NCBI GenBank assembly: GCA_039033415.1
Contig: JBCCCR010000011.1
Location: 1-64,000 of the forward strand
Source: Pseudomonadota bacterium
Lineage (GTDB): Bacteria; Pseudomonadota; Gammaproteobacteria; Xanthomonadales; SZUA-38
Direction of reading: 5' to 3'
DNA length: 64,000 nt
Under the pieces are notes generated by a model, which worked only from the letters and a program-made list of their open reading frames with translations, was not told where the DNA came from and did not search any database. The position numbers were made by a program, and so were the translations under genes. Of this stretch, positions 45,726 through 54,688 are shown one piece after another; position 1 is the first letter of the stretch; each line of letters opens with the position of its first letter.

Positions 45726-46211
45726 ATGACCTTTGCGTTTGCGATCGACCCCAAGCTCCCTTCAGAACAATTCTATGAGGCGCTGCTCAGCGCTGCCGAA
45801 AGCCTGCTGCGTGGTGAGCCGGATCGGGTGGCCAATGCCGCCAACCTGAGTGCGCTGATTTACTCGCAGCTGTCCGACCTCAACTGGGCGGGATTTTATC
45901 TGTTTGACGGCCGCGAGCTTGTGGTGGGTCCGTTTCAGGGGTTGCCGGCCTGCGTGCGTATCCCGCTGGGCAAAGGCGTCTGCGGGACCGCCGCGGCCGA
46001 ACGACGCACGCTACGGGTTGACGACGTGGATCAGTTTCCCGGACACATCGCCTGCGACAGCGCGAGTCGGTCCGAGTTGGTCATTCCCCTGATCAAAGAT
46101 GACGAGCTGCTCGGCGTGCTGGATCTCGACAGCCCAAAGCGTTCCCGCTTCATGGACGAGGACGCGCGGGGGCTCGGCAGACTGGCCGAGCTTTGGGTTG
46201 CCGCCAGCTGA
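45726..46211 (+). CDS. msrC: Free methionine-(R)-sulfoxide reductase (GAF domain)
   Basis: A 161-residue GAF-domain enzyme that reduces free Met-R-sulfoxide. The redox cysteines lie in GLPACVRIPLGKGVCGTAA and PGHIACDSASRSELV, matching the characterised fRMsr/YebR family, and LNWAGFYLF is also typical. It stands alone between exported-protein genes. Confidence 0.92.
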   Translation: MTFAFAIDPKLPSEQFYEALLSAAESLLRGEPDRVANAANLSALIYSQLSDLNWAGFYLFDGRELVVGPFQGLPACVRIPLGKGVCGTAAAERRTLRVDDVDQFPGHIACDSASRSELVIPLIKDDELLGVLDLDSPKRSRFMDEDARGLGRLAELWVAAS

Positions 46212-46297
46212 CGGTCGAACAAAGGTCATAAAATTGTAATAATTTGGTTAAGAGGCCGGTCCTGTTGGATGTGGGACCGAACCTAAGGGGGCCGACT

Positions 46298-46999
46298 ATG
46301 ACAACATGCAAAACGCCCAGCGCTGCTTTAATCCCGCAACGCCAAAGCCGGAAAGGCTGGTGGATGGGCATCCGACTGACCACCTATTTTATCCTGCTGG
46401 GCCTGCTGGCGCTGGTGCCGGTGCTGGATCTGGATCGGCCCAATCTACTGCTGGAGAATCAGCTGTTCACCGAATCTTCGTTTGTTGAGCTGACGCAGCT
46501 GGTATTGCTGGCAGCGTCGCTGATCGCCGTCAGTTCTCTGTGGCGCTGTGCGCAATATGGCCCTTTTGGAGCCTTTCTGGGGTTCCTGCTCGCCGGCGCC
46601 ATGGTCCGGGAAATGGACTTTTTTCTCGATCGATGGTTCTTTGACGGCGCGTGGCAGGTGCTGCTGTCCGTGCTGCTCGGCGCTACCGTGGTTTACCTGT
46701 GGCCTCGGCGTAGCGTTCTGTGGCAGCGCTTGGGTGAGTTTACCCAGACGGTTGGGTTCGGCATGATGTTCAGCGGTTTTGCCGTCGTCATGGCCTTTTC
46801 CCGCCTGTTTGGTCGCGACAGCTTTTGGCGGCAGGTGATGGGCAGTGGCTACGACCGGTCGGTTAAAAACCTGGCGGAAGAAAGCGTGGAGCTGTTGGGC
46901 TACGCCATTCTTACGGTCGGCGTTGTCGAGTGCGTGCTGGCGCTTCGCGCCGCTGCGCAGCGAGAAGCGCTCTGTGGCCAAGCCAGCAGTCCGAGCTAA
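46298..46999 (+). CDS. Multi-pass membrane protein of unknown function
   Basis: A 233-residue protein with five to six membrane segments and a short polar N-terminus. ATG 46298 has AAGGGGG upstream and removes a stretch containing an inverted repeat (CGGTCC 46257-46262 and GGACCG 46274-46279). A conserved-looking FLDRWFFDGAWQVL and EESVELLGY are present but I recognise no family. It ends with a 4-bp overlap with sixA on the opposite strand. Confidence 0.7.
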   Translation: MTTCKTPSAALIPQRQSRKGWWMGIRLTTYFILLGLLALVPVLDLDRPNLLLENQLFTESSFVELTQLVLLAASLIAVSSLWRCAQYGPFGAFLGFLLAGAMVREMDFFLDRWFFDGAWQVLLSVLLGATVVYLWPRRSVLWQRLGEFTQTVGFGMMFSGFAVVMAFSRLFGRDSFWRQVMGSGYDRSVKNLAEESVELLGYAILTVGVVECVLALRAAAQREALCGQASSPS

Positions 47000-47526
47000 A
47001 TTTCGACCAGTCTTTCCAAAACGGCGGCGCTGGATGGCTGCAGCGGCCCCGCGTCAGGGTCCGTCACGCTGAGAATCAACGCGTCACCCGGCGCCAGCGA
47101 TTCGCGCTGACCGGTGAGAACGCTGGCGAGGTCGGAGAGCCCGGGATTGTGCCCCACAAGCATGGTGCAGCCAGCGCCTGATGCCTCAAGGACGCGGATC
47201 AGGTCACCCGCACTCGCCTCGTAGATACCCTCCAGAAAAGTTGGATCCGGCCCGTCCGGCATGGCCATCGCGGCCGTCTGGCGTGTCCTGACGGCCGGGG
47301 AAACCAGCAGCCGATCGACGGCGGTCAACGCTTGCCCCAGCTGACGACCTCGGGCCAGCGCCGTGTGTTCCCCGTCCAGCGTCAGCGGCCGCTCTCGGTC
47401 AGGCCCGTCGAAATGATAGTCAGCCGCGGCATGGCGCAGGACCACAAGCCGGTGGATCGGACTCGCCGTTCCATCGGGCATCGAGTCTGGCGCAGCCGCC
47501 GTCACCGCCGAACTCTCGGGCGCCAA
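46996..47526 (-). CDS. sixA: SixA-like phosphohistidine phosphatase
   Basis: A histidine-phosphatase superfamily protein with the catalytic VLRHAAAD (RHG variant) and a second His in LVGHNPGLSDLA. SixA acts on phosphohistidine in signal relays such as the nitrogen PTS. The 5' end is uncertain: TTG 47526 abuts the upstream protease stop, while ATG 47481 removes 15 residues. Directly downstream of the secreted protease gene, probably by chance of close packing. Confidence 0.88.
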   Translation of the reverse strand: MAPESSAVTAAAPDSMPDGTASPIHRLVVLRHAAADYHFDGPDRERPLTLDGEHTALARGRQLGQALTAVDRLLVSPAVRTRQTAAMAMPDGPDPTFLEGIYEASAGDLIRVLEASGAGCTMLVGHNPGLSDLASVLTGQRESLAPGDALILSVTDPDAGPLQPSSAAVLERLVEI

Positions 47527-50500
47527 TCAGTTTGGCGGCGTGATCTGCTGGAGCGGGAGATTGCTTCGCTGCCACTGGATCTCGACGTCACCGCCAACCT
47601 GCACATCCATGCTGTCGAGCTGCTGGCTGCTGTCGCCGTTGATCGTACGCTCCATGGTCCCGCCGGTGAGAATACTTGGCGTGGTCCAGGTGCAGCCTGG
47701 ACAGTGGGCCTTGAAGCTCGCGAGATCCGCTGATCCCTGGCTGTTGAGCACGGTGCCGTCGGAGGCCACCACAACCCAGCGCGGCTGTCCCTGCGTGTCG
47801 TAGAAATAGACCGCGCTGAACTCCTGATCGCCCTGGCGATGGGTTCCGATCCCCCAGCCGCCTTCATCACCGTTAAAGTACTGATCGGTGGTTACCGGAT
47901 CGACGTCAGCGGTTGAGCTCAGGTCGAAGAAACTCAGCAGCTCACCGCTGGATTCGCCGTCGATCTCGAACGTCATCACCGCTTCAGACTCGTTCAGAAA
48001 GCTGATGCGCGCCTGGCCGACCACCTGACCCACCGGGGTATTCTGGCGGATGTCGCCGCTGAGCTGGAAGCGGAAGATGTCGGCGGTCACCGTATCGTTG
48101 ACCAGCGACTGGTCGCCGATGGACTGCACGTAGTACCAAAGCGGCAGGCGGTTTTTCTCCGCGGTGTACCACGCGGAATAGAGCTGATCGCCGGCAAAAT
48201 GCACCTCGATACCGTTGCCGGGCCGCAGGGCGTTGAACCAGAAGCCCTGTCTCGGCGCCACCGTCGGGCCGCTGTCACCCTGACAGCTGGTGATCACGTC
48301 ACAGTTCTGGGCCACCTGGCCGGAAATGACGGACGCTGAGCCGGTGCTCGAAAAGCCGCCGGCGTGCACGCTGCCAAGGTAGTCGACGGAAAAGCTGTCG
48401 CCGCAGGCAAACGATTCGTTGAGCTGCACCGTCACGTCCACCTGGGAGGAACCGCCGCTGCCCACGGCGCCGACGGCCAGGGCGCTCCTCTCCAGTTGAA
48501 TATCGCCGGACAGGCCGGGGCTGTCGGCGCTCGGGTGGAAGATACATACGGCGCTGTTGTCCGGGACGGAATTGGGCTCATTGCAGGCGTAGGTCAAGCC
48601 GTCGAACGGCGGGTTAGCCTGACTCTGGATGCCGATCGTCTGTGAATCACCCTGGCGGCCGTTGCCGGGGCCGTACTGATAGACGATCTGGTTCGTGCCG
48701 TCGTAAAGAATCGCCTGGAAGTCGAAATTGGGAGAGCTGGGGCCGCCGAAAAAGCCATCGACATTCCATTGGAAGATGTTGCAGCCGGCGGAACCTGCAG
48801 ATTCGCCGGGTCTTGGGCAGTTCTCAAAGTACTGGTGGTAGGCCGTTTGGATCACCACGTCGTCGTGCAGCGGATAGATGCGACCGCCGGTGCCCGAGCT
48901 GACCGCCGTCGGCAAGGGGCAGTCGTTACTGACATCGCCGCCGATGTCCTGCTGACTGGTGGAGATGTAGCCGTTGGTCGACACGGTTACACCGGTCAGA
49001 TTGGTGCCGTAGAAGTCAAAGCCGGTGCCACCCAGCGTGACGTCAGCCCAGCCGTCGTCTTCAGCCGCTGCCTGATTACCGTCGGTGGCGGTGAAATTAA
49101 GCTGGGTGCCGGTGCCTGCGATGTCCTGAAAGCTGAAGCTGCATGAGGGCTCCTGGCTGTCGGCAAACGTGTACCCAAAGCTGTCGGGGCCGCCAAAGCG
49201 CTTTGCCGCGCCGCTGGCGCCGCCGGCCGGCGCAAACGCGGCGAAGGTGTCCACCGCGGACGCGCTGCCGCTGTTGCGGAGTGTAACCGGATAGGACCAG
49301 GACTCGCCCGGTTCAATTTGGCTGTCGCCGTCGCCGCACACTTCAGCCGGTTGGCCCACCTGGGAGAGGTCCAGCGCCGGCGCTTCCACCACAGCCCCGA
49401 GACTGGCGCTGCTGCGGCAGCCGGCGCCGTCGATGATCCCGACTGTGACAGTGCCGGAAAACGGCTCGTGATAGATCGCCGAGACGTTGGCGTCCGTGGA
49501 ATCGGTCAGGCCGTCACCGTCGACATCCCAGCTGAAGGTGTAGGGAGCCTGGCCACCGCTGACCGCAGCGCTGAAGTCCGCCGATTCGCCGACCGAGAAA
49601 ACGCCGCCCTTGGTGCTGGACATCTGGACCTGAGGCGCGTCACAGCCGGAGCGCCCGTTGAAGGTCATGGCGCCGGTGTTGGTCGGATCAAGCCAGTCGG
49701 ACATCCGGCCGCTGGGGGTGCCGTTACCGGTCCACGATACGTCCATCCGCCCGTACCAGTCGGGCTGATCGTTGTCCTGCGCGGTGCCGCCGCTGCACGC
49801 GGCAAAGCCGCCTTCCAGCTGGCCGACAAACAGGCCGTTGTTGTTCCAGATGCCTGAACCCGACGAGCCGCCTTCGGTGGTGCCCGTATCCCAGGCCGCG
49901 ATCCGCCAGTGGGTGCTGGAGCCGTCGCAGCCGCCGAGATACGGTGACTTGCAGAGTTCGTCGAAGTCGAAGCTGATACGCTTGGCGTGGCCCGCCGGAT
50001 GGTGGATGCCGGCGACGCCGGCCACACCATTGCCGGTGTGATCCCAGCCCGAATAGAACACGTTGTAGGACGCCGGTGGCGTCTGGTTCAGGCGCAGCAG
50101 CGTGAAGTCAGACGGTGCGTAGGTCGACAGCAGCGAGGTGCCTTCGATAGTGTCGGTGAAGCCGCCGCGTGAGATGGCCTGGCCGCTGCTGACGCTGCCC
50201 GGCGCCCGGCACTGGTCGCTTTCGTAGTTGAAATACACAACAACCGAGTTCGCTTCTGCCTCCGTAGACAAGCAGTGGTTGGCAGAGCTGAAAATGCGGT
50301 CGTCATTGCTGGTCGTGTTGAGCATCTGGCCGCTGCAGACAAACGAGCTGCCCCCGCTCTGGAAGGTGAAGTGCCCGACCGATGCAATCTGATCCTCCCA
50401 GGTACTGCGATCAGGGCAAGCCACATCCACGTTACAGGCGCCGGATTTCTGCAGCTCCCCGGGCTTCCAAAATTCCCGGTAACCTGATGAGACCTGACCG

Positions 50501-51027
50501 ACTTTGAGCTTCGCGTGGGCCAACGCTGCGGGGTCTCCCGTGACCTCGATCGTGAGCGAGTCGCCGGGTACAAACGGCATCGGTAGAACGTTCTGTGCGT
50601 TGTTGTGCTGATCCGTGTAGGGTCCTCGAACCCATTCCCGAGAGCTGTCGTAAACGTAGACCGACACGCCGCGGGGAAGCCAGAAGTGGCTGAAAACCAG
50701 GTCGAGCGACGTAGCGCCTGGCGAACTGATATTCCAGGCGAAGCTGCCGGCGCTGTCGCCAGCGGCCGCCGGCTCCAGCCACTGCTGCACGGGCTGGCTC
50801 AGCGCGTAGCGTACTCGGCCGCTGACATAACCCCCGTCAGCAAATTTTTGGGCGTCGTCAGCCCGTTCGGCGGCGGCGTCAACGCCGGCCACTTTGAGTT
50901 CGCCAAGCACGCGAGCTGCGCCAAATTTGGGCTCCGGCGCGCTGGGGCCTGGGACGGCAGTCTGGGCGTACGCCTGACCTGCGCCAACTAGAAAAAAGAA
51001 AGCTGTGGCAACTAGGGTGTGCTTCAT
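47527..51027 (-). CDS. Large exported lysyl-endopeptidase-like serine protease with PKD domain
   Basis: The precursor has a signal peptide, a ~170-residue propeptide and a mature start at SGACNVDVACPD that matches Achromobacter lysyl endopeptidase. The catalytic triad is in place: His in FSSANHCLS, Asp in PSDFTLLRL, Ser in EGGSSGSGIWN (His251, Asp307, Ser389 counted from ATG 51027). A PKD-like domain (SWDVDGDGLTDS), a beta-sandwich region and a ~250-residue C-terminal part rich in WYY/FDS patterns follow. I prefer ATG 51027 because the signal peptide then starts at once; ATG 51051 is also in frame. No GFE tag. Confidence 0.88.
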   Translation of the reverse strand: MKHTLVATAFFFLVGAGQAYAQTAVPGPSAPEPKFGAARVLGELKVAGVDAAAERADDAQKFADGGYVSGRVRYALSQPVQQWLEPAAAGDSAGSFAWNISSPGATSLDLVFSHFWLPRGVSVYVYDSSREWVRGPYTDQHNNAQNVLPMPFVPGDSLTIEVTGDPAALAHAKLKVGQVSSGYREFWKPGELQKSGACNVDVACPDRSTWEDQIASVGHFTFQSGGSSFVCSGQMLNTTSNDDRIFSSANHCLSTEAEANSVVVYFNYESDQCRAPGSVSSGQAISRGGFTDTIEGTSLLSTYAPSDFTLLRLNQTPPASYNVFYSGWDHTGNGVAGVAGIHHPAGHAKRISFDFDELCKSPYLGGCDGSSTHWRIAAWDTGTTEGGSSGSGIWNNNGLFVGQLEGGFAACSGGTAQDNDQPDWYGRMDVSWTGNGTPSGRMSDWLDPTNTGAMTFNGRSGCDAPQVQMSSTKGGVFSVGESADFSAAVSGGQAPYTFSWDVDGDGLTDSTDANVSAIYHEPFSGTVTVGIIDGAGCRSSASLGAVVEAPALDLSQVGQPAEVCGDGDSQIEPGESWSYPVTLRNSGSASAVDTFAAFAPAGGASGAAKRFGGPDSFGYTFADSQEPSCSFSFQDIAGTGTQLNFTATDGNQAAAEDDGWADVTLGGTGFDFYGTNLTGVTVSTNGYISTSQQDIGGDVSNDCPLPTAVSSGTGGRIYPLHDDVVIQTAYHQYFENCPRPGESAGSAGCNIFQWNVDGFFGGPSSPNFDFQAILYDGTNQIVYQYGPGNGRQGDSQTIGIQSQANPPFDGLTYACNEPNSVPDNSAVCIFHPSADSPGLSGDIQLERSALAVGAVGSGGSSQVDVTVQLNESFACGDSFSVDYLGSVHAGGFSSTGSASVISGQVAQNCDVITSCQGDSGPTVAPRQGFWFNALRPGNGIEVHFAGDQLYSAWYTAEKNRLPLWYYVQSIGDQSLVNDTVTADIFRFQLSGDIRQNTPVGQVVGQARISFLNESEAVMTFEIDGESSGELLSFFDLSSTADVDPVTTDQYFNGDEGGWGIGTHRQGDQEFSAVYFYDTQGQPRWVVVASDGTVLNSQGSADLASFKAHCPGCTWTTPSILTGGTMERTINGDSSQQLDSMDVQVGGDVEIQWQRSNLPLQQITPPN

Positions 51028-51115
51028 CGATTTTACATCCAAATCGGTCATGCCTGAATGATATACCGTCTACATCAAAAAACCGTTGTTCGATTTGGAG
51101 CTCAATCGGTGATCT

Positions 51116-52855
51116 TCATCGCACTTTGGCGAACCGATAGCCCGCAAACTGAAATTCCTGGCTTTTGGGGTCAAAAACCAGCCTTTCCCCGAGCCCTGTG
51201 CCCAGACCTGGAATAAAAAACTGATTGGGGCCCGGGCCCGGGACGAAAGGGACTTTGGGCTTTAGGGAGATAAACACCGGGAGCTTGTACTCGCCGAACA
51301 GGCGGCCGTTCTCGACCTCCAGCTGCACCGTTTTGAGCTTGAGGCGGTCGCTGAAAAAGTCTGGGTTGACGATCTCGTATCGTCCGGAGGGCGGCAGGTA
51401 CGCCCCGGAGGTGGTTTTGACCTCGGGCGGCAAAGCCGTGCCCAGCAGGAAACTCTGGCCCTGATAGCGGGCCAGCAGCGCCTCACGGCCCGCCAGCTGC
51501 ACCGGCCTCACCAAAATCTCCTCCATGATGCTGAACTGGATATCCATCACGCCCAGAAGCCGATAGGCCAGCTCGTACCAGCCGTCGTCGCGCGCTGTGG
51601 CGCGAAAATTGCGGCCCATCATGGTCATCTTGTAGCGCTCCGGCTTGCCGTCGAATTCCAGCAGGCCCACCGGACTTACGTAGCCCAAGGCCATCGTCGA
51701 AGGCAGCGCATTGCCGGGCAGCGGTATCCGATCGGGCAGCGCCTTCTGTTCCCGGTCCGGCGGCGCAATGCCGGCGCTCTCCTCGAGCCAGCGGTCCAGA
51801 ATATTCCGGGATTCGTCCACAATAAAATCGATGCCGTTGGCTGAGTTGGCCACCAGGGCTAGGCCCAGCCCCTGGTCCGGCAGGAGAATAATGTTCTCGC
51901 GGAAGTTCAGCGTATTGGCGTTGACCCGCCAAACGTTGTCGACCGCAAACCCTTCGGTGTTGGTCAGCTGCCAGCCGAGGCCTGACCGATTGTCCAGGTC
52001 CAGCGGCACGTCGAGATTCTGCGGGGTGCCCATCTGTTTGCGCGCCGCCAGTGAGAGCACCGACGACTCACGCTCATTCAGGAAGAAGGTCAGCAGCCGG
52101 CCGACGTCGACAATCGAGCCCCGCAGACCCAGGGCCGCAAGGTTGCTGGCATAGACGTCCGGCTCAACCCGACGCCGCTTGTCGTGGCCGCGCGAGTCGT
52201 CCGGGTGGGGTGCAAAGCCGGTCTGATTCATTTCCAGGGGCATCAGGATCCGCTGCTGAACGTAGTCCTGGTAAGCGAGCCCGCTGCGTTGCTGCACCAC
52301 GTGCCCCAGTACCCCGTAGGCGAGATTGGAGTAGCCGTAGATCTGCCCGGGTGGGCTCGCCAGGTACAGCTCCGGCAGGGGCGCGAGCGCTGCCGGCGGC
52401 TCTGCCTGGTAGTAGCCGGCCAGCACGTTGCTCGGCAGGCCGCTGTGATGGCTGAGCAGCTGCTGCAGCTTGGGGATAGCGCCCGATTCGAAGCGACTGG
52501 AAAAGCGGGCTTCTGGCAAGACCTCGGTCAGCGGGTCGGTCAGGGCCACGCGGTCGTCTTCGACCAGCTGCATCGTCGCCACTGCGGTGACGAGATGGGT
52601 CAGATTAGCGAAGGGGAAACGGGTTGACCGGGTAAAAGGCCTCTTGGCCTTGCGGTCAGCGTAGCCCATGGTCAGCGTCAGCACCGGACCGTTCCGATCC
52701 ACCAGGACCAGCGCAGCGCCGGCAATTTTTTCCTTGCGGGCCGCTTGCTGAAGGTCCTGTTTGAGCTCCTCCAGCCAGACGCCTTCCTGGGCTATGACGC
52801 TTTCCGCGGGAGGCAGTCCAAGCCACAGCGCTCCCAGCAAGATCAACCTCCGCAT
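51116..52855 (-). CDS. Beta-lactamase-fold serine hydrolase homologue lacking catalytic Ser and Lys
   Basis: A signal peptide (RRLILLGALWLGLP...ESVIAQ) precedes a class C beta-lactamase/esterase-like domain. At the place of the usual S-x-x-K the protein reads RFPFANLTHLVTAVATMQLVE: the Ser is Asn84 and the Lys is His87. The Y-x-N element is kept (YSNLAYGVLGHVV), but no H-x-G is seen where LNFRENIILLPDQG occurs. The C-terminal ~170 residues are beta-rich. It is an uninterrupted gene, so it is a probable pseudoenzyme, not a broken gene. Divergent from an intact homologue. Confidence 0.85.
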   Translation of the reverse strand: MRRLILLGALWLGLPPAESVIAQEGVWLEELKQDLQQAARKEKIAGAALVLVDRNGPVLTLTMGYADRKAKRPFTRSTRFPFANLTHLVTAVATMQLVEDDRVALTDPLTEVLPEARFSSRFESGAIPKLQQLLSHHSGLPSNVLAGYYQAEPPAALAPLPELYLASPPGQIYGYSNLAYGVLGHVVQQRSGLAYQDYVQQRILMPLEMNQTGFAPHPDDSRGHDKRRRVEPDVYASNLAALGLRGSIVDVGRLLTFFLNERESSVLSLAARKQMGTPQNLDVPLDLDNRSGLGWQLTNTEGFAVDNVWRVNANTLNFRENIILLPDQGLGLALVANSANGIDFIVDESRNILDRWLEESAGIAPPDREQKALPDRIPLPGNALPSTMALGYVSPVGLLEFDGKPERYKMTMMGRNFRATARDDGWYELAYRLLGVMDIQFSIMEEILVRPVQLAGREALLARYQGQSFLLGTALPPEVKTTSGAYLPPSGRYEIVNPDFFSDRLKLKTVQLEVENGRLFGEYKLPVFISLKPKVPFVPGPGPNQFFIPGLGTGLGERLVFDPKSQEFQFAGYRFAKVR

Positions 52856-53008
52856 GGCTTCATCATAGTGCAAGCGGGGTAGGAGGTCTCCCCGGGCATC
52901 ATTCACGGGATCTTAGGCCTGGATCGATGCCATGCCGTCCAGCAGATGTCGCTGGTGCGCGATAGCCGATACACTGCTGCCCGGTTCGGATCGGGAGAAA
53001 ACACGCTG

Positions 53009-54616
53009 ATGTTGACGCACATCATGGCCTTTGGAATGGGCATCTGGACAGCTGCCGTACCGCCGACCTTAGACAGCGTGACCGCTGGCATCGAAAAACG
53101 CATCGAGCGCGAGGAAATCCGCGGTGCGGTGCTCGGGGTGCAGCAGGGGGCGGATAATCGGATCACCGGTTTTGGTCGCACGGGCCCGCAAAACCCGGAC
53201 TCGCCGGGTCCGGCGACGCTGTTTGAGATCGGCTCGATCAGCAAAGTGTTTACGGCACTGCTGGCGCAGCGGCAGGTCCAGGCCGGCCGTGCCTCCTGGG
53301 ATGAACCGATCAGCCAGCGAATCAGCGGCACATTTGCCGACCCACGGGTCGGCGCCATCACCTGGCGTGAGCTGGCAAGCCATAGCTCCGGACTGCCCCG
53401 GCTGCCCGACAATATGCCGATGGAAAACGCGCTCGATCCCTATGCCGGCTTTGACCGTGCGCTGCTGGACGCTTATCTGCTGAGCTACCGCCCAGCGTCG
53501 CTGGAGAAGCAATACGCCTACTCCAACCTGGGGATGGGGCTCCTAGGGGAGCTCGCGGCCAACGCCGCAGGCCTGCCGTACGCTGAGGCGCTGCAGCGCG
53601 ACGTGTTCGAGCCACTCGGCATGAACGATACGGCCGTGGCGCCGGCACCGCAGAAGCTAAAGCGGATGGCGACCGGCTTTAGTCAGGGGGCGGACATGCC
53701 GCGCTGGGGCGGGTTTGACGCGCTGGCAGGCGCTGGCGCGATCGTCTCAACCGCCTCGGACCTCCTCCGGTTTGCGCACCTGAATGCCAATCCCGCCGAA
53801 GCCGGGGCGATGGCGGCATCACTGGCGGCAATTCGTGAGGTTCAGGGTTCGGGTGAAACCGCGCTTGGGTGGCACATTGAGAAAAGCGCTGGTGACAGCC
53901 CAGTGTTCTGGCACAACGGAGGCACCGGGGGCTTTGCGAGTGCGCTGGCTGTGGACCCTTCGAAGGGGCTTTCGGTGGTGCTGCTCGCGGCGTCAACCGA
54001 CTACAACGGCATCACCGAACTGGCGCTGGCACAGCTTGCCGGCGAGGTTGAGGCGCCGGCAGACGGTCCGGATCTGTCGCCTTACGTGGGGACCTTCCAG
54101 GTGTCGCCGGCGATGGTACTGACGTTTTTCCTCGACGACGGCCAGCTCTTTGGCCAGGCCACCGGTCAGGGCGCTTTTCCGCTCGCGGTAGCGGGAGAGC
54201 ACGCGTTTTCCTTTGAGCCCGCAGGCATCACGCTGAGCTTTGAAGATTTTGCGGACAGTCGAGCACAGACCATGGTGATGGTGCAGGCGGGCCGGACGAC
54301 GCGAGCGCCTCGCGTAGCCGACGATAAAGGTATCCAGCGCATGACCGAGATCGAGATCGATGCGGCGTCGCTGGCGCCGCTGGCCGGTGTCTACGCATTG
54401 ACCCCCGCGGTGAAAATTACGGTTGAAGCGCGCGATGGCCAGCTCTTTGCCCAGCTGACGGGCCAGCCGGCGTTTCCGGTGTTCCCGTTCGAGCCTGATA
54501 AATTCTTTTACAAGGTGGTAGACGCGCAGCTCCACTTTGAGCGCGACGATTCAGGTGCCGTGAGTGGCTTGACGCTCGTCCAGGGAGGGCGACAATACGC
54601 GCCAAAACAGCCATAG
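53009..54616 (+). CDS. Exported class C beta-lactamase-family serine hydrolase
   Basis: The N-terminal hydrophobic segment is short. The active-site set is complete: SISK in FEIGSISKVFTALL, YSN in KQYAYSNLGMGLLGELA and the H-x-G element in VFWHNGGTGGFASAL. Two C-terminal DUF3471-like beta domains follow (each LAPLAGVYALTPA / LSPYVGTFQVSPA plus GQLFAQ-type strands), to 535 aa. ATG 53009 has GGAG upstream at about 12 bp. Likely a peptidase or esterase acting on the cell wall or small esters; not a proven beta-lactamase. Confidence 0.88.
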   Translation: MLTHIMAFGMGIWTAAVPPTLDSVTAGIEKRIEREEIRGAVLGVQQGADNRITGFGRTGPQNPDSPGPATLFEIGSISKVFTALLAQRQVQAGRASWDEPISQRISGTFADPRVGAITWRELASHSSGLPRLPDNMPMENALDPYAGFDRALLDAYLLSYRPASLEKQYAYSNLGMGLLGELAANAAGLPYAEALQRDVFEPLGMNDTAVAPAPQKLKRMATGFSQGADMPRWGGFDALAGAGAIVSTASDLLRFAHLNANPAEAGAMAASLAAIREVQGSGETALGWHIEKSAGDSPVFWHNGGTGGFASALAVDPSKGLSVVLLAASTDYNGITELALAQLAGEVEAPADGPDLSPYVGTFQVSPAMVLTFFLDDGQLFGQATGQGAFPLAVAGEHAFSFEPAGITLSFEDFADSRAQTMVMVQAGRTTRAPRVADDKGIQRMTEIEIDAASLAPLAGVYALTPAVKITVEARDGQLFAQLTGQPAFPVFPFEPDKFFYKVVDAQLHFERDDSGAVSGLTLVQGGRQYAPKQP

Positions 54617-54688
54617 CCGGGGGCGTGACCATGGAATTCATCGACGTAAGGCCAGGCGCGGTTTCACACCATTGGTTGGGCGTGTAGC

